The notes under the pieces: model-generated
The model's input: the letters and a program-made list of their open reading frames with translations, nothing else
Database searches by the model: none
Told to the model about the DNA's origin: nothing
Position numbers and translations under genes: made by a program
Assembly (NCBI RefSeq): GCF_002204745.1
Contig: NZ_NIRR01000008.1
Coordinates: 1 to 64,000, forward strand
Reading direction: 5' to 3'
Source: Hymenobacter amundsenii
Lineage (GTDB): Bacteria > Bacteroidota > Bacteroidia > Cytophagales > Hymenobacteraceae
Length of the DNA: 64,000 bases
Part shown: one piece after another, positions 25,351-35,020 of the stretch
Layout: each line of letters starts with the position of its first letter
Numbering within the stretch: position 1 is the stretch's first letter

Positions 25351-25470
25351 TTAGTCGTTCACCCGCACGGGTACGGGCTCGGGGCGGAACATGGCTTTTA
25401 CGTTGTTAATTGTATCGAAAGCCAGGAAGGCCGTAGCCAGGGCAATGCCCAGAAAAATCAGGAGTGTCAT
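25351..25470 (-). CDS. 39-residue single-helix membrane protein
   Basis: The minus strand encodes MTLLIFLGIALATAFLAFD followed by TINNVKAMFRPEPVPVRVND and a stop. The first 18 residues form one transmembrane helix; the rest is a short polar tail with alternating Pro and Val. It stops just before the bidirectional terminator at 25296-25328, which supports a real transcript. No family was recognised. Its job could be that of an accessory or stress peptide, but nothing around it says so. Confidence 0.5.
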   Translation of the reverse strand: MTLLIFLGIALATAFLAFDTINNVKAMFRPEPVPVRVND

Positions 25471-25645
25471 AAGAAAGAGAAGATGAAGAAAAAATATGGC
25501 GTCCGTTCGGGCCGCCGGTTATATGGCGAAGCTGAATAAGACAACCGAGTATGCTAGACTAACTACAAAGACCCCGCCTAAGTTGCAGTATAATTATGTG
25601 CTTTCCATTACTGCCTGGCCGCCGCTGTAGCCTGTCGTGGCCGGG

Positions 25646-28600
25646 CTAAGCGGGATAAGCCTCACGGAGCTGCCTGATTACCTCATCGATAGTAGTGCGT
25701 ACCAATTCCACGTCGGTGGTCAGTTGGGGCCAGTCGGGTGCCGTATCGGGTGTGCGGGAGGCGTCTTCCATGTCCCGCAGCACGGTGCGCAGGCTTTGCA
25801 CCTGCAGGCCGTCGGTCGAGCTTCTCAGGTGGTGGGCGGCGGCTCCGAGCAACTCCAACTGCCGGGCCGCGAGGTGCTGCTCCATCTCGGCTATCACGGG
25901 CGGGGTTGTGCGAATAAACAAGGCCACCAGCCGTTGCACGAACGTATCGTCGTTGTCCGACATGCGCCGCAACTGCTCCAGGTCGTAGAGTGGCGCGGCG
26001 GGAGCTGGTGGGGCCAGGTTGGGCCCAACGGGCGCTAGTGTACTGGCAGATGCCACCTGGGGCAAAGCCAACGGTTCCGGGCAGTTTGCTGGCCGGCGGT
26101 CGAGGTCGAGCAGACCGGCCATCACCTCGAACAGGGCGGCTTCACGGAACGGCTTCGACAGGTAATCATCGAGGCCGGCAGTGCGGTAGCGCTCGGCGTC
26201 GCCGGGCATGGCGTGGGCCGTGAGGGCTACTACGGGCGTGGCGGCCCGGGCCGGGTTGGGGTGCTGGCGCAGCAGGCGGGTGGTGGCCACGCCATCCATG
26301 CCCGGCATCTGAATGTCCATCAATACCAACGAGTAGTGGTGCTCCCGAAACAGGGCCAGGGCTTCGGCTCCCGAGGAAGCCGTGTCAACCTTCAGGCCCC
26401 AGCCCTGCAACATAGTGCGGACCAGCAATTGGTTGACGGCATTATCCTCGGTGAGCAGGATGTGGTGGCCACTCAGGCGCTGGTAGTCGGGGGGCGGTAC
26501 GGGCAGGGTAAGGTCGGGAGTAGGGGCGGCGGGCAGCTCCAGCACGAAGCGGAACGTGCTGCCGTGGCCCGGGCGGCTTTCGGCCGTCAGCTCGCCGCCC
26601 AGCAGTTCTACCAACCCCCGCGAAATGCTCAGCCCCAGCCCCGAACCTCCGTACTCGCGGGCCGTGCTGGCCGAGGCCTGCGTAAAGGGCTCGAACAGGT
26701 GCTGCAACTGGTCGGGGGAGATGCCGATACCGGTGTCGAGCACCGAAAACTGGTAGCGGCCAGTACCGGACGCTTCGCCGGCCAGATTGGCCACGCGCTG
26801 GTAAGTGAGCAGCACCTGACCCTTATTGGTAAACTTGATGGCGTTGCTGAGCAGGTTGAGCAGGATTTGCCGCAGCCGGAAGGGGTCGCCCAGTACCCAG
26901 ATGGGTTGGGAAGAGGCGTTGGCTGGTAGCTGCAGGCGCAGTCCGATGCCTTTGCCGGTGGCCTGGGGCAGCAGGGCCTGGCAGCTGGCCCGCAACACTT
27001 CCGCCAAATCGAAGGGAACGTGTTCGAGGCGCACCCGGCCCGCGCCGAGCTGGGCCATATCGAGGATGTCGTTGATGATGACCAGCAGGTTCTGGGACGA
27101 GTACTCGACGTGGTGCAGCAGCTCCTGCTGCTCCGGGTTGAGGGGCGTTTTGGCCAGTAGCTCCGTCAGGCCCATGATACCGTTCATGGGCGTCCGGATT
27201 TCGTGGCTCATATTGGTGAGGAAGTTCTGGCGGGCTTGGGCGTTCTGCTCGGCAGCTTCCTTGGCCTGCTCCAAGGCCTGCTGGGTTTGCTTCAGCTCGG
27301 TTATGTCATGATCGACGCCCAGCACCTGCACCGTGCCATCGGCCCGCACGAAGGGGCGCTTAACGGTGCGGAACCAGCGCTGCTGCTGGTTGGCATCGGT
27401 CGAGCTCTTCTCCATGTCAATTTCCTGCCGGGAGCGTAGCACCTCCTCATCCTGAACCCGGTGGTGGGTGAGGTCAGGGAACTGGGCGAGTAGCTCGGCG
27501 GGCGAAACCTGCAGCAGCGCTTCGTTGCTCAGGTTAAAGAACTGGGCCGTCGCTTCGTTAACCAGCACGTAGCGCCCCAGGTGGTCTTTAAGGTAAATCA
27601 GGTTAGGAACCGTGTCAATCACCTGCCGGAACAGGCGGTTCTGCTCAGCCAGCCGGCGGTTAGCCGAGCGGCGCTGCTCATCGGCTACCTTCCAACGCGT
27701 AATGTCCTCGGCACTGCCCAAAATCTGGGTTACCTGCCCTTGGGCGTCGCGGGCGAACGGCGTGTTGCTTACCCGCAGCCACCGCACCGAGCCGTTGCGG
27801 TGGTGGAACATGGCTTCGAGGTGTAGAATCTCATCATCGGGCTGGCGGGCCACTTCCAAGAAATGCTGGTGCAGCTTAGCGGCCTCAGCCGGCGGTAGCA
27901 GCTTCGTTAGCATTTGGTGCCCCCACTCCTGCAGCTCCTCGGCAGTATAGCCCAAAATGCCTTCCACGAAGCGGTTGCAATATACATTGGCCTCCTGCAC
28001 CACATCGTAGATGTAGACCAAGTTCGGAATGGTGTTGGTGATGCGCTCTACGAACAGCTGGCTCTGGCGCAGCAGTTGCTCCGTTTCGCGGCGCTCCGTG
28101 ATGTCGGTTACCGCGCCCACAATTTGCCAGGGCCGCCCATTGGGGTGGCGGGTAAAGCAGGTGCTTTGCATGCTGAGCCAGCGCCAGCTGCCATCCTGGT
28201 GGCGAAGCCGGTACTCCGAGCGAAGGACTTCCCCATCGGGCAGCGTACGCAGCATTCGCTGTTTATCGTTGCTGTGCCCTAGGTCGTCAGGGTGAAGTAG
28301 GCGCTGCGTTAGGGCCGGCCCCATGGCCACTATCTCGTCGGGAGTGTAACCAAGCACGGGCTCCACCTGGCGGTTGCAGTACTCTATGCCATGCGTATCG
28401 GCATTATAAATGAACACGATGGTGGGCACCGTATCGTTGATGCGCGCCGTGAAGAGCTGGCTGCGGATCAGTTCGGCCTCGGCCCGCCGCCGCTCACTGA
28501 TGGCCGTCAGGTACACATTGGCTTCCTGCTCATCAGGAAGTGGGGCAATAGTGCAGAGGTAAAATTCGTTCCCTACTTCCAGTTCCAGTGTGTGCGGCGC

Positions 28601-29248
28601 AGTACCAGCCAGCACCTGCGTAATAGCCTGGCAAAGTAAGTTGCAGGTGGCTGCTCCGTTGGGGTGGGCCAACGCTGCCAGAATGGGGGCCGCCGCCGGG
28701 TTGGCGTAGAGCGGGTGGCAGTCGGGGCGAAAGCGGATGATAGGCTGGGGGCTCTGCTCAGCCAGGCGCGAGAGTTCCTGTACCCGGTGCTGGGCCGACT
28801 GTTGCTCCGTCACGTCCTCGTAGCTCCAGATATGAAGCATGGTGGTGCCATCGTGCACCACGGGCAGGTAATCCTGCTGGATAATCTGGCCGCCGCGTAG
28901 CTTTACCAGCAGCCCGTTGCTGCGGGCCTGGGTGGTTACCAGTTGCTTGTTCTGTTCCCGTAATCCATCGTAGTCGAGCACGCCGGGCCGGGTTTCGCGC
29001 AACAGTTTCACCAGGGGCTGGCCAATGTAGTACGCCGGTGGGTGCGCTAGGCCCAGCAGGTCGCATAGGCGGGGGTTAAGCAGCGTCACGATGTGGCGCT
29101 GATCCTCGGCCAGAATGGCCGTCGTCATGGTCTGGAGCAGGGCCGCGGCTTGGTCGGTGGCTGCCTGCGAACGGGCTCTTAGCTCGGCCAACTGCCGGCG
29201 GGCTTGGCGCAACTGCCGGTTTTGGTGCCGAAAACTAATTGAATCCAT
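25646..29248 (-). CDS. Multi-PAS hybrid sensor histidine kinase with REC and HPt domains
   Basis: This 1200-residue cytoplasmic kinase has no clear membrane segment. A coiled coil (residues 5-35) leads into five PAS-like units up to about residue 645; several show GYTPDEIV/GYTAEEL and HxDGSWRWL-type PAS/PAC signatures. HisKA follows with the phosphorylated His at about 679 in NMSHEIRTPMNGIMG, then the HATPase domain (N-box LLSNAIKFTNKG, then VLDTGIGI and GGSGLGLSI). A receiver domain carries the phospho-acceptor Asp at about 979 in LVLMDIQMPGMDG. The C-terminal HPt domain has His at about 1138 in AAAHHLRSSTDG. It lies 78 bp downstream of the sigma-54 response regulator on the same strand and is probably its partner through a phosphorelay. 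The signal sensed is unknown. Confidence 0.92.
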   Translation of the reverse strand: MDSISFRHQNRQLRQARRQLAELRARSQAATDQAAALLQTMTTAILAEDQRHIVTLLNPRLCDLLGLAHPPAYYIGQPLVKLLRETRPGVLDYDGLREQNKQLVTTQARSNGLLVKLRGGQIIQQDYLPVVHDGTTMLHIWSYEDVTEQQSAQHRVQELSRLAEQSPQPIIRFRPDCHPLYANPAAAPILAALAHPNGAATCNLLCQAITQVLAGTAPHTLELEVGNEFYLCTIAPLPDEQEANVYLTAISERRRAEAELIRSQLFTARINDTVPTIVFIYNADTHGIEYCNRQVEPVLGYTPDEIVAMGPALTQRLLHPDDLGHSNDKQRMLRTLPDGEVLRSEYRLRHQDGSWRWLSMQSTCFTRHPNGRPWQIVGAVTDITERRETEQLLRQSQLFVERITNTIPNLVYIYDVVQEANVYCNRFVEGILGYTAEELQEWGHQMLTKLLPPAEAAKLHQHFLEVARQPDDEILHLEAMFHHRNGSVRWLRVSNTPFARDAQGQVTQILGSAEDITRWKVADEQRRSANRRLAEQNRLFRQVIDTVPNLIYLKDHLGRYVLVNEATAQFFNLSNEALLQVSPAELLAQFPDLTHHRVQDEEVLRSRQEIDMEKSSTDANQQQRWFRTVKRPFVRADGTVQVLGVDHDITELKQTQQALEQAKEAAEQNAQARQNFLTNMSHEIRTPMNGIMGLTELLAKTPLNPEQQELLHHVEYSSQNLLVIINDILDMAQLGAGRVRLEHVPFDLAEVLRASCQALLPQATGKGIGLRLQLPANASSQPIWVLGDPFRLRQILLNLLSNAIKFTNKGQVLLTYQRVANLAGEASGTGRYQFSVLDTGIGISPDQLQHLFEPFTQASASTAREYGGSGLGLSISRGLVELLGGELTAESRPGHGSTFRFVLELPAAPTPDLTLPVPPPDYQRLSGHHILLTEDNAVNQLLVRTMLQGWGLKVDTASSGAEALALFREHHYSLVLMDIQMPGMDGVATTRLLRQHPNPARAATPVVALTAHAMPGDAERYRTAGLDDYLSKPFREAALFEVMAGLLDLDRRPANCPEPLALPQVASASTLAPVGPNLAPPAPAAPLYDLEQLRRMSDNDDTFVQRLVALFIRTTPPVIAEMEQHLAARQLELLGAAAHHLRSSTDGLQVQSLRTVLRDMEDASRTPDTAPDWPQLTTDVELVRTTIDEVIRQLREAYPA

Positions 29249-29326
29249 AAAAGTAAACTGAGCGAAGCCGGGCAGCGGGCCCAGCGGCCCGGTTAGTGGG
29301 TTTACTGCCCGGTTCCGGACCAGCGC

Positions 29327-30694
29327 TTACCGAATCTGCACCTCCTGATTCTGAATCATACGATAAATAGTAGACTTGCCGATTTGCAGTTTGGCCGCTA
29401 CCTGCAAAATATTTCCTTCGTATCGGTCGAGGTAGCCCTGCACGATGCGGGCCATCTGTACCCGCAGCGACTCACCATCTGCTGAGCCAGCCATGGCCGC
29501 ATCGGGCCGCAGGTCGCGGGTGGGCAAGTCCTGGGGCTCAATCTGGCCGTTTTCGGCCAACACCGACGCTAGTTCCACCAGCGCTTTGAGTTCGCGCACA
29601 TTACCCGGAAAACCATAGTGCAACAGCTTGCGGCGGGCATCCTCCGAGAGGGTGCAGGTGGCCATATTATTCTGCTGGCAGAAGTCGTGCAGGAAGGCCT
29701 CGGCCAGCAGCAGTACGTCCTGGCCCCGTTCGCGGAGCGGTGGCAGTACAATGGGCAGGCCCAGCAAGCGGTAGTACAGGTCTTCCCGGAACCGCCCTTC
29801 GCGCACTTCCAGCAGCAAGTCACGGTGAGTAGCTACCATCAGGCGGGCATCGAACGCAATGGGGGCCGTGCCACCCACCCGGCTTACTTCGCGCTCCTGC
29901 AATACCCGCAGCAGCTTGGCCTGCAGGCTCAGGTCGAGCTCGGCTACTTCGTCGAGAAATAGCGTGCCTTGGTGGGCCTGCTCGAACCGGCCGATGCGCC
30001 GGGCCACGGCCCCGGTAAAGGCGCCTTTCTCGTGGCCGAACAGCTCACTTTCGAGCAGCTCGCGCGGAATGGCCGCCACGTTCACGGCCACGAACGCGCC
30101 ATTGCGCCGCTCCGAACCGTAGTGAATGGCCTTAGCCACCAGTTCCTTGCCGGTGCCGGTTTCGCCGCTGATAGACACGGTGATGTTGGTACGAGCCGCC
30201 TTGTCGATGAGGGCGGAGAGTTGATGGATCTGCGGGCTCTCGCCCAGAATGGCCCGCTGGGCGTCGTATTTGCGGCCGATTTGCTCGCGCAGCTGGATGT
30301 TTTCGCGCCGTAGCGCCAGCTGCTTGCCAATGTTGCCCACCGTGTTCCAGAGCCGGTTAGACGTTTCCTCGTCCTTCACCAGGTAGTCGTAGGCCCCGTG
30401 GCGCAGCATGCCAATGGCCGTCCGGATATCTTCCTGCCCGGAAATGGCAATAACGGCTACCTCGGGCAGGCGGGCTTTGATTTGCTGAAGGATTTGGTCG
30501 CCCTGTCCATCGGGCAGCGAGTAGTCGAGGGTAATGATATCGGGCTTGTCGCCCAAATTGTCGAGGCAGGCTTGCGCCGTCGTGAACCGCCGGATAATAT
30601 AGTCGGGGTTTTGGGCCAGCTTATACTCCAGTAACTCGCCGTACCAGACGTTGTCTTCAACGATAAAAATCGAGATGGATGAGGGGGAGTTCAT
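29327..30694 (-). CDS. Sigma-54-dependent response regulator, NtrC family
   Basis: This 455-residue regulator has a receiver domain with Asp57 ([12 protein letters not shown]), an AAA+ sigma-54 activation domain and a Fis-type helix-turn-helix. The AAA+ part shows Walker [13 protein letters not shown], the sigma-54 contact loop [11 protein letters not shown], Walker [12 protein letters not shown] and the [10 protein letters not shown] box. The last 35 residues ([19 protein letters not shown]) bind DNA. Phosphorylation of Asp57 would trigger ATP-driven opening of sigma-54 promoters. The hybrid kinase downstream is the likely phosphodonor. An AT-rich stretch of about 340 bp lies upstream and probably holds its promoter. 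Confidence 0.95.
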   Translation of the reverse strand: MNSPSSISIFIVEDNVWYGELLEYKLAQNPDYIIRRFTTAQACLDNLGDKPDIITLDYSLPDGQGDQILQQIKARLPEVAVIAISGQEDIRTAIGMLRHGAYDYLVKDEETSNRLWNTVGNIGKQLALRRENIQLREQIGRKYDAQRAILGESPQIHQLSALIDKAARTNITVSISGETGTGKELVAKAIHYGSERRNGAFVAVNVAAIPRELLESELFGHEKGAFTGAVARRIGRFEQAHQGTLFLDEVAELDLSLQAKLLRVLQEREVSRVGGTAPIAFDARLMVATHRDLLLEVREGRFREDLYYRLLGLPIVLPPLRERGQDVLLLAEAFLHDFCQQNNMATCTLSEDARRKLLHYGFPGNVRELKALVELASVLAENGQIEPQDLPTRDLRPDAAMAGSADGESLRVQMARIVQGYLDRYEGNILQVAAKLQIGKSTIYRMIQNQEVQIR

Positions 30695-31035
30695 GCAGAG
30701 GACAGGGAAAAGAGAAGAACAACCGAATTTGTCTCTGGTCCCGAATCGGGAAAGAGACTTATCAGGAATGTTCTATTCTCGTAAAGGTTGTTTTCGGGAT
30801 GGGAGGGACGGGCAGAACGGGCGATTGTGCGAGTATAAGCGGGATTTTCGGGGATACCAAAAATTCCCGTTTTAAGACGAATAATCTCGGAATGAATCAA
30901 TATGTAATTTCTTATATCAGTGTAAATAATTGATAATCAACAGATAATAGCTTAATGATCAGCTTGGCGGAGTAGTTGGTATTGGTAAGGTAGCACACTA
31001 ATCCATGTGAGCATCAACCTATTGCCCCTGCACCT
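30695..31035. other. AT-rich gene-free stretch between divergent genes
   Basis: This 341-bp region separates the minus-strand response regulator from the plus-strand T9SS cargo gene. The middle (about 30840-30960) is notably AT-rich. It should contain both promoters. No clear sigma-54 site (TGGC-N8-TTGC) or complete TTG-N19-TAnnTTTG promoter was seen. Confidence 0.5.
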
Positions 31036-33273
31036 ATGCTACGTCTCTACTCCAACTCTGCCACCCGCTTGCTCAGGGTGCTCGTCTGTTTACTGCTGAG
31101 CTGCAGCGCCCAATTGGCCAACGCCGCCAGTGCTCCCATTTACTCCGCTGGCGGGGCCAGCGGGGCACAGACAATTCGTACCTGCACTGGCATATTAAAT
31201 CCTGTTTGCTTTGGTAGTGTAGATAATGAGGAGCTTGCCGCAGATGGCAACTTCAATTCGGCGGCCACTATCGATGTGCCGCTATCCCTCGTAGGTAACT
31301 CCATTCGCCTACGGGTGAACTTGGCCAGCCAAGCCCCCGCCAACTATCGGGCCGGCGTAGTGGTTCGGCGCCAAGGCGGAGTGCTCAACCTGCTCAACAT
31401 CAACCTGGCCGGGGTCTTGGTCATCCGGACGTTGAAGAAAAGCGGTAGTACTTCCGTTGTGCAGGAGTCGATACCAGTGAGTGCGGAACTGGCCGGGCTG
31501 GTGCTCGGTGGTTCGGGTTCCGATCCGGTACGGCTGGAGTTCGTGGCCACCAAGCCATTCGACCAGATTGAAATCGAAGCCGGCGCTTTGCTGGCTCTGG
31601 GTTACAAACTGGACGTCTTCTATGCTTACGCTATCGACGCCAACGTTATAAATACGGCGCAGGGTTATTTGTCGCGCTTCGATGCCCCCTCAACCAGCAA
31701 CTACAGCACCGAAAGCAAAGACAACGGCATTACGCTATGCGTGAACAGTAACGTCAGCAACCCTTTGAACGCGGTGGATAACAGCCTCACCAACTACGCC
31801 ACTATGGGTTCTTTGGTCGATCTGAGCTGCCCTACTACGTTGCAAACGCAACTAGAAGGCACCGCACCGGCTGGGTATGATGCGGGTTTTGTGATTGGTA
31901 ACGGCGGGTTGTTGGATGTCAGCATCCTGAAGGGCTTGCGCCTTACCACATACCTGAACGGAGTGGCCCAGGAAAGTAGTGGTGCCGGTGATTTGCTGAG
32001 CCTAAAGGTGCTGCCCGGTGGTCAGTACGCCATCAACTTCCCTACCACCAAGCGCTACGACCGGGTGGAAATTCGGAGGACCAGCTTGCTGGGTGTCCTT
32101 GATAATCTGCGCGTTTATTACGGTTTTGGTCTGGAGCCCCGGGTATTCCGTGACGTGGATCCGTTGCTCTCCCAGTTTGCGAATCCGGCTGGCAAATTCG
32201 AGGTGACCACATCAAGCGCGGTAGTGTGCGTGAACTGCTCCATAACCGACCCCCAACTAGCGGCTGATAATGACTTGAAAAACAATTACGCTACGGTACA
32301 GACCACGTTATCCGTGGGCGGTACTGTAGGGTTGAAAATGCGCCTCGATGGTGCCGGACAGGCTGGTAACACGGCGGGTGTCATTCTGGGAAGTGGGACT
32401 GAGTTGCTTGATTTGAATGTGCTGTCCAATATCCGGGTAAGAACCTACACCGGTACGCCTACCAGCAACGGCAACACCGATGGTTCGGTATTGGTAGAAA
32501 GTGCCACTGGCAGTGCGTTGCTCAGACTGGAGCTTTTAGCTGATGGTCGGCAGGAAATATCGTTCCTGACCACTCGTGACTTCGATTGGGTAGAGGTAGA
32601 ATTTGCCAATGGCGTATCGCTGCTGAACGATACCCGCATCTACTACGGCTTTGCCGAAGACCGGCCTACCGGCTTTCCCACGAACATTGTGGCCCCTCCG
32701 GCTCCGTTGCCCGTGCAGCTGACGGCCTTCAACGCCCGCGCCAATGAGCTGGCCGTGGATGTAACCTGGAAAACGGCGGCTGAAGTCAACAGTGACTACT
32801 TCGAGGTAGAGCGCTCGGTAACCGCCAACCAAGGCTTTGTTACGGTAGGGCGAGTGCAGGCCGCCGGCAATACGTCGAGTGGTCGCGAGTACGCGCTGCG
32901 TGACAACGACGCCCGGCAACTACCCGCCGGTGTGCTCTACTACCGGTTGCGCCAAGTCGACGTCGACGGCACCCAGGTGTATTCGGCTGTGGCCGTCGTA
33001 ACGCGCAAAGCCGCTGCCGTTGCGCTGGTGCTTTATCCGAATCCTGCCGGCTCCTCCGATCTGGTGCAGGTAACGCTGGGTACGCTGCCCTCCGCCGATT
33101 ACGAGGTGGCTATTTACAGCCTGCAGGGTAGCCTAGTGAGCCAGCAATCGGTAAGCGCCCGCAAAACGACCATTGCCGTGCAAGGGCTTCGGGCCGGGAT
33201 TTACCAAGTGATACTGCGCAATGCCCAGGGCCAGCAGGTAGCTACCCAGCGCCTAGCCCTCAGTGGCCGCTAA
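31036..33273 (+). CDS. Secreted T9SS cargo protein with three internal repeats
   Basis: The 745-residue protein has a signal peptide (VLVCLLLSCSAQLANA) and ends in a type A T9SS sorting domain from about residue 665 (VLYPNPAGSSDLVQVTLG, LRAGIYQVILRNAQGQQ). Residues about 35-540 are three diverged repeats of 165-180 residues. Each starts with a Cys-containing segment and an xxDNxLxNxATx motif (CFGSVDNEELAADGNFNSA, LNAVDNSLTNYATM, LAADNDLKNNYATV) and ends in a V/IYYGF or VFYAY strand near 195, 360 and 536. A fibronectin-like module follows (VTWKTAAEVNSDYFEVERS, YYRLRQVDVDG). It is expected to be exported and cell-surface attached; ligand unknown. A terminator follows the gene. Confidence 0.85.
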   Translation: MLRLYSNSATRLLRVLVCLLLSCSAQLANAASAPIYSAGGASGAQTIRTCTGILNPVCFGSVDNEELAADGNFNSAATIDVPLSLVGNSIRLRVNLASQAPANYRAGVVVRRQGGVLNLLNINLAGVLVIRTLKKSGSTSVVQESIPVSAELAGLVLGGSGSDPVRLEFVATKPFDQIEIEAGALLALGYKLDVFYAYAIDANVINTAQGYLSRFDAPSTSNYSTESKDNGITLCVNSNVSNPLNAVDNSLTNYATMGSLVDLSCPTTLQTQLEGTAPAGYDAGFVIGNGGLLDVSILKGLRLTTYLNGVAQESSGAGDLLSLKVLPGGQYAINFPTTKRYDRVEIRRTSLLGVLDNLRVYYGFGLEPRVFRDVDPLLSQFANPAGKFEVTTSSAVVCVNCSITDPQLAADNDLKNNYATVQTTLSVGGTVGLKMRLDGAGQAGNTAGVILGSGTELLDLNVLSNIRVRTYTGTPTSNGNTDGSVLVESATGSALLRLELLADGRQEISFLTTRDFDWVEVEFANGVSLLNDTRIYYGFAEDRPTGFPTNIVAPPAPLPVQLTAFNARANELAVDVTWKTAAEVNSDYFEVERSVTANQGFVTVGRVQAAGNTSSGREYALRDNDARQLPAGVLYYRLRQVDVDGTQVYSAVAVVTRKAAAVALVLYPNPAGSSDLVQVTLGTLPSADYEVAIYSLQGSLVSQQSVSARKTTIAVQGLRAGIYQVILRNAQGQQVATQRLALSGR

Positions 33274-33766
33274 ACGCGCTGTTGCCATAGCTACTACCCA
33301 CTTTATTTAGCAGTACCTATTTCTCGTCCGACGATTGTTAGCTTATTCAGGAAGCCCCACTGTTGCAGGTCAGTGGGGCTTCTGGCGTTTTAACGGCACG
33401 GATAGGAAGGGTAAGTTAGTGGCCTTATAAACAGCTTTAGTATCGGTAGTAGAATAAATCAATTTTGCCCGTGAGTTATCAGGTAAAAATATAATTTATG
33501 GATGAACTGCTGGATTGAGAACATTGTGTTCAATAGGTTAATTAATTGTTGATACGGCAATCATAAAAGTTTATATAGCAAATATCAGGCATTATAAATA
33601 CTAATTCCGCAAAATGAGGAGGCGCGAATTGGGGGAGCAGTAAAAGTTGAAAACCCCGATAAATAATAATATTAAGGTAACTTAAAGCCGGGGCGGATGT
33701 CGCACTTTTGTGGCCACATTCAACTCTTCGTTCCTCCCATTCTCACCCTTACCACACCTGTTGCTC
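33274..33766. other. Gene-free stretch, AT-rich in its second half
   Basis: The 493-bp region contains the terminator of the T9SS cargo gene at 33351-33390. From about 33430 to 33690 it is AT-rich and without a convincing ORF. The box CACTTTTG at 33703-33710 matches TAnnTTTG in seven of eight positions and may serve the nuclease gene. Confidence 0.5.
33351..33390 (+). terminator. Terminator after the T9SS cargo gene
   Basis: A perfect 12-bp stem gaagccccactg with cagtggggcttc encloses an 8-base loop and is followed by tggcgtttt. Confidence 0.85.
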
Positions 33767-34654
33767 ATGGCGCGTATTCTCTCCCGCTTGCTTGGCTTGG
33801 CACTGCTCACCAGCCTGGCTACTTCCTGCTCCAAAGATGCCGTAGTTCCTACGGCCGCACCCAACGCCGCCGTGCAAAGTGCCGATGCTACTGCTTCGCG
33901 CGACAACAACCTGGCCTTGGGCAACCCCAGCGGCGCCAAAGCCGACTCGTATTTCTATTGGAACTACCTTATCACCAAGCCCCAGTATACTATGTCGTAC
34001 CACCGCGACCGGGGTACGCCCAACTGGGTGAGCTGGCATTTGAGCACCTCTTGGTTGGGTAGTACTCCGCGCCAAGACAACTTCGCCCCCGACAACTCGC
34101 TGCCCAGCGGCTGGTACCGCGTGAGCAGCACCAGCTACTCGGGCTCGGGCTTCGACCGCGGCCACCAGTGCCCCAGCGCCGACCGCACTGGCTCGGTAGC
34201 GGACAACTCGGCCACGTTCCTGATGGACAACATGATTCCGCAGGCTCCTAATAACAACCAGCGTACCTGGGCGGGCCTCGAAAACTACTGCCGTACGCTC
34301 GTGAATGCCGGCAACGAGCTCTACATCATCTGCGGGAGCTACGGCAAAGGTGGCACCGGCTCGGCCGGCTATCAAACTACCCTCGACCAGGGGCGTGTAA
34401 CCGTGCCAGCCCGCTGCTGGAAGGTGGTCGTTGTGCTGCCCGTTGGCTCAGGCGATGCCAGCCGCGTCACGAGTAGTACCCGCGTTATTGCCCTCGATAC
34501 ACCCAACGACAACTCGCTTAACACGTCGTGGGGCACCTACCGTACCACCGTCAATGCCATTGAAGCCGCTACCGGCTACGATTTGCTCTCGGCCGTTTCT
34601 ACTACCGTGCAGAGTGTAGTGGAAGCCCGGGTAGATAATGGCCCTACCAGCTAG
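33767..34654 (+). CDS. Secreted DNA/RNA non-specific endonuclease
   Basis: The 295-residue lipoprotein (signal MARILSRLLGLALLTSLATSC) carries a NUC1-type nuclease domain. The catalytic signature is FDRGHQCPSADRTG (DRGH motif), followed by the metal-binding Asn region TFLMDNMIPQAPNNNQRTW. ELYIICGSYGKGG and VPARCWKVVVVLP are later family strands. It should cut DNA and RNA outside the cytoplasm using Mg2+, perhaps for nutrient use. No immunity gene is visible next to it, which fits a secreted enzyme. The ATG at 33767 was chosen because it opens the lipoprotein signal. Confidence 0.92.
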   Translation: MARILSRLLGLALLTSLATSCSKDAVVPTAAPNAAVQSADATASRDNNLALGNPSGAKADSYFYWNYLITKPQYTMSYHRDRGTPNWVSWHLSTSWLGSTPRQDNFAPDNSLPSGWYRVSSTSYSGSGFDRGHQCPSADRTGSVADNSATFLMDNMIPQAPNNNQRTWAGLENYCRTLVNAGNELYIICGSYGKGGTGSAGYQTTLDQGRVTVPARCWKVVVVLPVGSGDASRVTSSTRVIALDTPNDNSLNTSWGTYRTTVNAIEAATGYDLLSAVSTTVQSVVEARVDNGPTS

Positions 34655-35020
34655 TTGCTGGCCGCTGCCGGTCAGCCTGCGGATCGGGCCGGTTGGCAGT
34701 GGTTTGCCAACGGAGGAAGCCAACCGCTGCTGGTAGTTAATCTGCCGACTGCATGATAGGTGGCCGGTACCTGGCCGGGGACAACTGGTGCTTGATCATT
34801 GTTTTTAGGCAGTTCGTCTAAATGCGCTATTTCTCCCGGCCAAACAGCTTATATTTAGGATGAGTGAAGTCAGAAGGTATGTGATGGAGGACAACAAGAA
34901 GCCGCGCTGCAACGCGGCTTCTTGTATGGAAAAGGGAATGGTAACCGTTTCGTAATGCGGGCTTAATAGCCGGCTAACCTGCGGAGCAGAAATTTGTAAG
35001 TAGCGTGCCGGGCCAACGAA
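34655..35020. other. Gene-free stretch with an isolated terminator-like hairpin
   Basis: The 366-bp region has no convincing ORF. It contains a 12-bp perfect hairpin at 34895-34924. GAAATTTG near 34988 matches the -7 box in seven of eight positions and may serve the acyltransferase gene starting at 35021. Confidence 0.5.
34895..34924. terminator. Isolated hairpin, terminator-like
   Basis: The perfect 12-bp arms caagaagccgcg and cgcggcttcttg enclose ctgcaa. It lies 240 bases past the nuclease stop; either it terminates a long 3' end or belongs to an unseen small RNA. Confidence 0.5.
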
